Part shown: one piece after another, positions 21,053 to 24,987 of the stretch
Layout: each line of letters begins with the position of its first letter
Numbering within the stretch: position 1 is the stretch's first letter
IMG/VR virus record: IMGVR_UViG_3300017743_000114
Coordinates: 1-24,987 of that record
DNA from: a virus
Reading direction: 5' to 3' (one strand)
DNA length: 24,987 nucleotides
Made by a program: the position numbers and the translations under genes
Notes under the pieces: model-generated
Seen by the model: only the letters and a program-made list of their open reading frames with translations
Databases searched by the model: none
What the model was told of the DNA's origin: nothing

Positions 21053-21084
21053 CTTGCATTAATAACAATTAAACTTTAAATTTG
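21053..21084 (+). promoter_or_regulatory. Promoter P4 of the recombination/replication operon
   Basis: CTTG (21053-21056), 20-nt spacer, TAAATTTG (21077-21084), 14 nt before the ATG of the DnaA-like gene. Same geometry as P1-P3 but without their shared leader. Confidence 0.75.
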
Positions 21085-21098
21085 AACCAGCAAATCCA

Positions 21099-21467
21099 AT
21101 GAATGATGACATCAAAAGGCTACAAGAGGAGTACTATGCTACCCTCAACCTCACCCCCAACATATCCAGGAAAGCACCACAAGTTCAGGCACGAGCCGCA
21201 CTGATGGTCGCTATGGCTCACTACATGACCAAGACAGAAGTGGGCAAAAGCTTTGGCAGAGACCACAGTACGGTCATACACCATCAACGTCAGCATGAAG
21301 GCAATCTGTTTTCGTGGGATGGGTACGAAGAGAAGTACCTGCTAGCTGTAAGGCTATGCAGTGTACACCTCCAATACAACAGCATCGAAGAGAAGCTTAC
21401 AACAATTAGAGTCCAAATCAAAAGGCTAGAGGGTCTAGCTGAAAATCTAAAACAAGAACTCGTATGA
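21099..21467 (+). CDS. DnaA domain IV-like DNA-binding protein
   Basis: 122 aa. Residues about 24-66 match the C-terminal DNA-binding domain of bacterial DnaA: helices ending with the signature GRDHSTVIHH (53-62), the basic recognition helix that reads DnaA boxes. DnaA itself is ~450 aa with an AAA+ ATPase; here only the binding domain is present, followed by a Glu/Lys-rich helix (IEEKLTTIRVQIKRLEGLAE). It could bind the phage origin or block host initiation. First gene of the operon from P4; its stop overlaps the next start by 4 nt. Confidence 0.85.
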   Translation: MNDDIKRLQEEYYATLNLTPNISRKAPQVQARAALMVAMAHYMTKTEVGKSFGRDHSTVIHHQRQHEGNLFSWDGYEEKYLLAVRLCSVHLQYNSIEEKLTTIRVQIKRLEGLAENLKQELV

Positions 21468-22030
21468 GTAATTACAAATTCAAGACCACGAACATTCGTG
21501 GCAAGCAGTACGTTGAAGTCAACGAACGAATCAAGTTCTTCCGACAGGAGGAGCAGTATAAGAACTGGAGCCTTATCACAGAGTTTACTGTGCTAGACGA
21601 AAGTCAATGTGTATGCAAGGCGTCGATCGTAGACGCTGACAATCGCATCATATCAGTAGGTCATGCACATGAAGTGCAAGGCAGTAGCAACATCAACAAG
21701 ACTAGCTACGTAGAGAACTGCGAGACATCAGCTATCGGTCGTGCATTGGCTATGCTTGGCATCGGCATTGACACATCAATCGCTTCGGCTAACGAAGTGT
21801 CGGATGCTATCGCCAAGCAGGATACTGCCGCACCAACCAAGGCTGAGAAGATGATTAAGAAAGTGCAGGAGAAGTTTGATACTGACCCGCCTGAGAATAT
21901 CATGGACAAGGCTGTTGCTTACATCAAGTCGCAGACCGACAAGAAGAAAGCATATGAGTCTATCGTAGGTAAGTACGGAGGCAGCCTTACCGACAAGCAA
22001 ATGTCTGGATTACAGAAGTTTGTACGATGA
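21464..22030 (+). CDS. Rad52/ERF-type single-strand annealing protein
   Basis: 188 aa. The core VENCETSAIGRALAMLGIG (83-101) is the characteristic E-T-S-A-I-G-R-A-L segment of ERF/Rad52-superfamily phage recombinases, preceded by strands ITEFTVLD and CKASIVD typical of that fold. It anneals complementary single strands in phage recombination and repair. A C-terminal helical domain (from ~120) is less conserved and may bind SSB or the nuclease. Next to the exonuclease and SSB-like genes, forming an annealase-exonuclease pair. ATGA overlaps link it to its neighbours. Confidence 0.8.
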   Translation: MSNYKFKTTNIRGKQYVEVNERIKFFRQEEQYKNWSLITEFTVLDESQCVCKASIVDADNRIISVGHAHEVQGSSNINKTSYVENCETSAIGRALAMLGIGIDTSIASANEVSDAIAKQDTAAPTKAEKMIKKVQEKFDTDPPENIMDKAVAYIKSQTDKKKAYESIVGKYGGSLTDKQMSGLQKFVR

Positions 22031-22335
22031 GTAAGTACCCAGTACTAAGCCGTAAGCTAACTAACATAGCTACGTTTTCAAGCTTTCGACGTCAGTGTCT
22101 CACGGCTAGGATGCCTAAGAACTGGGTTGATAACGACAACGAAGAGCCAATATGTACAGGGTTGTATTTCATTAAACACAAAGACTTCCTAGGTGATGTA
22201 GACATCGCAGAGTATCACATCAACACAAAGGGTAAAGCCTTCTGGTGTACTGCTGGAAAGCCTACCCACTGGGCTGAGATAGAAACCTATGAGTACATGC
22301 TTGAAGACGGCACGCCATTATACGAAGACCAATGA
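22027..22335 (+). CDS. Hypothetical protein in recombination operon
   Basis: 102 aa; MSKYPVLSRKLTNIATFSSF start. The C-terminal part FWCTAGKPTHWAEI resembles the T-H-W end of small phage DUF551-like proteins; the similarity is short and uncertain. Overlaps the annealase stop and nuclease start by 4 nt each, so translation is coupled. Function unknown. Confidence 0.55.
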   Translation: MSKYPVLSRKLTNIATFSSFRRQCLTARMPKNWVDNDNEEPICTGLYFIKHKDFLGDVDIAEYHINTKGKAFWCTAGKPTHWAEIETYEYMLEDGTPLYEDQ

Positions 22336-23114
22336 ATATATCAGATAAATTAATGGAGCGGTACGGCAAGTCTCACTTGTCGTACTCGTCTCTCAAGCAA
22401 GCCCTAGGCGATATGGCTCAGTTCGATCGCTACATGAAGGGAGAGGTCAAATACAAATCAGACGCGCTAGACTTCGGTACTATGTACGATATGCTGTTGT
22501 TCGAACGGGACAAAGCTTTCGAGAAGTACACGGTAATGTCTCCGTCTGCCATCGTAACCACTCTATCCGACAAGGCTCAAGCCTCTAAGAAACCTACACT
22601 TACTGCCGAGTACAAGGCTAAGCTAACGGAAATCAAAGAGGAGGCGGCCGAGGAGGGGAAGACAATCGTGTCAGGAGATGAATGGAAGATGGCTAACGAC
22701 ATGATCGACAGGCTAGCCACATGCGGTTTGCTTGAATCTCACCTCAAGGGTGACTATCAGGTAGGATTCCTTGAAGAGCTGCATGGCGTACAAGTCAAAG
22801 GGTTTCTAGACTGCTTAGGCGATGGATTCATTAGCGACAGTAAGTCAGCACGTAGTTCAGAGAAGTTTCGGTATGCTATCAAAGACTTCTCATATGACAT
22901 CCAAGCTTACATCTACACAGAGGTGTTTAGCATAAAAGATTTCTATTGGGTTGTACAAGAGAAGACTTATCCGTACCTTCCTGCCCTCGTTAAATGCTCT
23001 GACTCTACCCTGTTTACAGGAGAGATGAAGTTTCATGACGCACTCAAGCGTATCACAAACTTCTTGGAGCAGGACTATAACCCACAAACAGATTACCTAA
23101 ACTATGAAGTATAA
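22332..23114 (+). CDS. PD-(D/E)XK exonuclease (RecE/YqaJ-like)
   Basis: 260 aa. HLSYSSLKQALGDMAQFDRY (15-34) and ALDFGTMYDMLLFE (45-58) are the typical N-terminal helices of phage PD-(D/E)XK exonucleases. The catalytic region is VQVKGFLDCL (153-162, Asp160) followed by GFISDSKSAR (165-174, D169-x-K171), then YDIQAYIYTE (188-197, Gln191). It degrades dsDNA ends to give 3' tails for the annealing protein. A near-perfect 25-bp hairpin (GTACGGCAAGT/ACTTGTCGTAC, 22361-22385, one G-U) sits in its coding sequence. Coupled by ATGA to the upstream gene. Confidence 0.78.
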   Translation: MNISDKLMERYGKSHLSYSSLKQALGDMAQFDRYMKGEVKYKSDALDFGTMYDMLLFERDKAFEKYTVMSPSAIVTTLSDKAQASKKPTLTAEYKAKLTEIKEEAAEEGKTIVSGDEWKMANDMIDRLATCGLLESHLKGDYQVGFLEELHGVQVKGFLDCLGDGFISDSKSARSSEKFRYAIKDFSYDIQAYIYTEVFSIKDFYWVVQEKTYPYLPALVKCSDSTLFTGEMKFHDALKRITNFLEQDYNPQTDYLNYEV

Positions 23115-23181
23115 AAAAGCAATCAAGGTAGTAGTAAAACTAGCATTAATACATTTTTTCATAACCAACATAATTCATTAA
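23104..23181 (+). CDS. Possible 25-residue membrane peptide
   Basis: A 25-codon frame starting inside the nuclease stop region and filling the gap to the SSB-like gene. The start MKYKKAIKVVVKLALIHFF has a basic N-terminus and a hydrophobic core, enough for one short span. No leader signal other than the overlap; the same DNA may only be the leader of the next gene. Weak candidate. Confidence 0.3.
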   Translation: MKYKKAIKVVVKLALIHFFITNIIH

Positions 23182-23184
23182 AAG

Positions 23185-23487
23185 ATGAGTGAACAAACAA
23201 AGAAGTACGAAAGCGTACTAGTAGGTTGGGCCGATGAGCCTAGCTACAATGACAATGGCGAGTTAATGGGATGGTCTTTCCGTCTCAAGGATAACGAGCT
23301 TAAGGATGCCATCGACCAGTACACCACCAAGCGTGATGCACAAGGTCAGGGCGGCAACGTTAGATTTCGACTATTTATGTCGAAGAATGGCAAGCCATGC
23401 CTAAGTGTGTGGGATCCTAATAGCGAGGCTGCTCAAGAGCGGCGGACATCAACTAAAGCAGAGGGGTCATCTGACCTTCCGTTTTAA
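23185..23487 (+). CDS. SSB-like protein (C-terminal DLPF tip)
   Basis: 100 aa ending S-S-D-L-P-F, like the acidic-Pro-Phe tip by which SSB proteins recruit partners. The body has OB-like strands (YESVLVGWADEPSYND, NVRFRLFMSKNGKPCLSV) and a flexible Ser/Thr/Gly-rich tail. It lacks clear full OB-fold landmarks, so the call rests on the tip, length and position after the annealase and nuclease. A likely single-strand binding protein for replication/recombination. Confidence 0.55.
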   Translation: MSEQTKKYESVLVGWADEPSYNDNGELMGWSFRLKDNELKDAIDQYTTKRDAQGQGGNVRFRLFMSKNGKPCLSVWDPNSEAAQERRTSTKAEGSSDLPF

Positions 23488-23509
23488 TTAATACAGCTTG
23501 GTTAAGCGA

Positions 23510-23539
23510 GGGGGTGTGGGTTTCGGCTCCACCCCTTTT
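23510..23539 (+). terminator. Intrinsic terminator after the SSB-like gene
   Basis: GGGGTG (23511-23516) pairs with CACCCC (23530-23535) around a TTTCGG-containing loop, followed by TTTTC and a second pyrimidine run. This would end or attenuate the P4 transcript before the next gene. Confidence 0.65.
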
Positions 23540-23555
23540 CTTTCCCCTTTTGATT

Positions 23556-23804
23556 ATGGGACGACCTATATACTCCATGACCGCGAAGGTCACTACGATT
23601 AAGAACAAGCGACCACAGTCTAGAAGCGTGTGGATCGTAAGCCAGTACAACGAACCTATGGACATTATGAAGAAGGATGGAAAAACAATGTCAAGGCTTG
23701 AGCGTGAATTGTTTACTGCGAAGGCTAAGAACAAGACAATTGTGATTGATTCCATAACTTCGATAAAACAAGTTGGAACAACATCAAGACCACATGAAAC
23801 ATAG
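23556..23804 (+). CDS. Basic hypothetical protein
   Basis: 82 aa from the ATG at 23556; the earlier in-frame ATG at 23514 lies within the terminator hairpin. Lys/Arg-rich (MGRPIYSMTAKVTTIKNKRP), then a helical middle and a strand KNKTIVIDSITSIKQV. No family recognised. Overlaps the DUF3310 gene by 11 nt. Confidence 0.6.
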   Translation: MGRPIYSMTAKVTTIKNKRPQSRSVWIVSQYNEPMDIMKKDGKTMSRLERELFTAKAKNKTIVIDSITSIKQVGTTSRPHET

Positions 23805-24114
23805 CGACAAACAAGTAGGCGGTAAGCACTACAAGGAAATGAAGATTCAGCCCACTGATTTCATAGCGGCTAACGACATACCCTTCATAGAGGGGAATGT
23901 AATTAAATACGTATGCCGACACGAATTCAAGAACGGCAAGGAGGATGTCCTGAAGGCTATCCACTATTTAAATCTACTAATCGAATACAAATACTCGGAT
24001 GAACGTAACGATATACAAAGACCTGTACAAGAAGTCCAAGGCGGATGCCCATGTGATTCCGATTGTGACTGCCCTCAAAAGAATACAAGAGGGGACTTCT
24101 GCGCCAACGATTGA
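23794..24114 (+). CDS. DUF3310-family protein with Cys-rich tail
   Basis: 106 aa from the ATG at 23794 (an upstream ATG at 23773 is possible). SDKQVGGKHYKEMKIQPTDF (about 4-23) then NVIKYVCRHEFKNGKEDVLK and AIHYLNLLIEY matches the short DUF3310 domain found in many phages; some are annotated as nucleotide kinases, but the activity is unproven. The last ~40 residues (from the SDERND segment on) include C-P-C-D-S-D-C-D-C-P and lie over the start of the primase gene in another frame, so this tail is probably lineage-specific. Confidence 0.75.
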   Translation: MKHSDKQVGGKHYKEMKIQPTDFIAANDIPFIEGNVIKYVCRHEFKNGKEDVLKAIHYLNLLIEYKYSDERNDIQRPVQEVQGGCPCDSDCDCPQKNTRGDFCAND

Positions 24115-24987
24115 AGCTGTTCGCGGTGGAGAAAAAGATTTTAAAAAGAGCCTGCCCGTTGTACTATTCAGCGGTGAGTTTGGCGACAGAAAAGACCAAT
24201 CAATTGAAAAACATAGCGGATACATTGTTCTGGACTTCGATCATATTGATGTTGACGTATCCAAAGCTCTTCTCAGTACTGACCCGTATGTATACAGCTG
24301 CTGGGTATCTCCGTCGGGTGATGGACTCAAAGCGTTAGTCAAGATAACTCACCCCGAAAGGCATCGTGATCACTTCCGTGCGTTGCGCACATACTTCGGT
24401 AAGCAGTACGACCTAGAGGTAGACGAGTCGGGAATTAACGAGTCCCGCGCATGCTTCGAGTCATACGACCCAGACATCATCATCAAGGATGAGTCAAGCA
24501 GCTTCGGAGCATTTGCTACAGAGAAGAGTGAATCTCAGGTAGCTGTCTCACAATTAGGGGTTTACACAGATTACTTAAAGTTAAATCTAGCCGCACGTAT
24601 GATACGTCAGTGCGATGACGGGGAGAAACATGCCACCCTGCTTCGTGCTGCTAGACTGTGTGGTGGCTATGTAGCCGCTGGGCGCATGGAAGAGGACGAG
24701 GTAGTCCGTGTACTTACCCGTGAGATACTCAAGCGTGATGTAGATGATGAGAAGCATACCATCAATACCATACGAGACGCCATCGAAAAGGGTAAGCAAG
24801 ACCCTATCCGAGCTACCATCGACGACGAGAAGAAAGCTCAGCGTGAGATGCTCGTTAATGATGGGGACATGTCTTTCATATCCTCGGACGATGAGGACTT
24901 CAGGTGGATTGATGATTACGCCAATGGACGCATACCTGTAGGTTTGGACACTGGTGACAAGGATCTCGATCAGTATTTCAGGTACAA
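23999..24987 (+). CDS. VirE-N/primase-type replication protein (C-terminus outside window)
   Basis: Open from the ATG at 23999 to the edge, 329 codons. The N-terminus matches the BT4734/VirE N-terminal domain typical of Bacteroidetes mobile elements and phages: LPVVLFSGEFGDR (52-64), GYIVLDFDHID (74-84), VSPSGDGLKALVKI (103-116) and YDLEVDESGINESRACF (137-153). A PriCT-like helical segment follows (AARMIRQCDDGEKHATLLRA), and the last visible part (GRIPVGLDTGDKDLD) resembles the entry to a DnaB/KaiC-type helicase domain, so the full protein is likely primase-helicase. The start overlaps the DUF3310 gene by 116 nt in a different frame. Confidence 0.82.
   Translation, partial: MNVTIYKDLYKKSKADAHVIPIVTALKRIQEGTSAPTIEAVRGGEKDFKKSLPVVLFSGEFGDRKDQSIEKHSGYIVLDFDHIDVDVSKALLSTDPYVYSCWVSPSGDGLKALVKITHPERHRDHFRALRTYFGKQYDLEVDESGINESRACFESYDPDIIIKDESSSFGAFATEKSESQVAVSQLGVYTDYLKLNLAARMIRQCDDGEKHATLLRAARLCGGYVAAGRMEEDEVVRVLTREILKRDVDDEKHTINTIRDAIEKGKQDPIRATIDDEKKAQREMLVNDGDMSFISSDDEDFRWIDDYANGRIPVGLDTGDKDLDQYFRY

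Noticed and set aside
24111-24338. 75-codon plus-strand frame after the DUF3310 gene
   Set aside because: Lies in another frame inside the primase gene, which has clear VirE-N motifs across it.

Overview
The window is a piece of a tailed double-stranded DNA phage genome whose host is most likely a member of the Bacteroidetes (Flavobacteriia-like). The phage assignment rests on a large terminase subunit, a portal protein, a collagen-like tail fibre, an M15 peptidase of the endolysin type, a tRNA gene and a recombination/replication block. The host assignment rests on promoters. Several carry a -7 element TAnnTTTG, and three have TTTG exactly 20 nt upstream of TATCTTTG, which is the Bacteroidetes primary-sigma pattern. 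Shine-Dalgarno sequences are largely absent. The size and order of portal and terminase resemble Bacteroidetes podoviruses, including crAss-like ones, but this cannot be proven from the window.

Layout. The left half (1-12815) is almost entirely on the minus strand and carries late functions. In transcription order (right to left) it holds a small basic HNH-like protein, an Ala/Gly-rich protein likely to be an internal virion protein, a Cys/Gly-rich protein, an M15 peptidase, a glycosyltransferase-like protein, two small proteins, a GroES-like co-chaperonin, small proteins, a second glycosyltransferase-like protein, tRNA-Arg(TCT), a zinc-ribbon protein, TerL, the portal, a small beta-rich protein and a collagen-repeat fibre cut by the window edge. 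Two short plus-strand genes interrupt it: a winged-helix-like protein (8975-9394) and a membrane peptide (10772-10969).

The right half (12816-24987) is on the plus strand. It opens with about 790 nt of gene-free DNA tiled with stem-loops, then a Lys-rich gene whose own coding sequence is studded with about 20 perfect hairpins. From 14333 to 20952 there is a run of about 24 tiny, mostly unrecognised, often overlapping genes, typical of phage early host-takeover regions. Promoters at 14613, 16279 and 18174 punctuate this run and share an unusual leader (CAAAATCTCAAT, 3 nt, ATG). Between them lies a second gene-free structured stretch (16740-17270) containing a tRNA-like acceptor/T-arm module and ending in a stem plus T-run. 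A third compact structured element (20957-21049) precedes the promoter of the replication block. That block holds a DnaA domain IV-like protein, a Rad52/ERF-type annealing protein, a PD-(D/E)XK nuclease, an SSB-like protein, DUF3310, and a VirE-N/primase-type protein cut by the right edge.

How it fits together: early plus-strand transcripts supply host-takeover peptides and the recombination-replication set (nuclease, annealase, SSB-like protein, DnaA-like DNA binder, primase). The minus-strand block supplies packaging, virion, chaperone, surface-sugar and lysis functions. The most unusual features are the three structured, probably non-coding RNA stretches, the hairpin-saturated coding gene, and the conserved non-Shine-Dalgarno leader.
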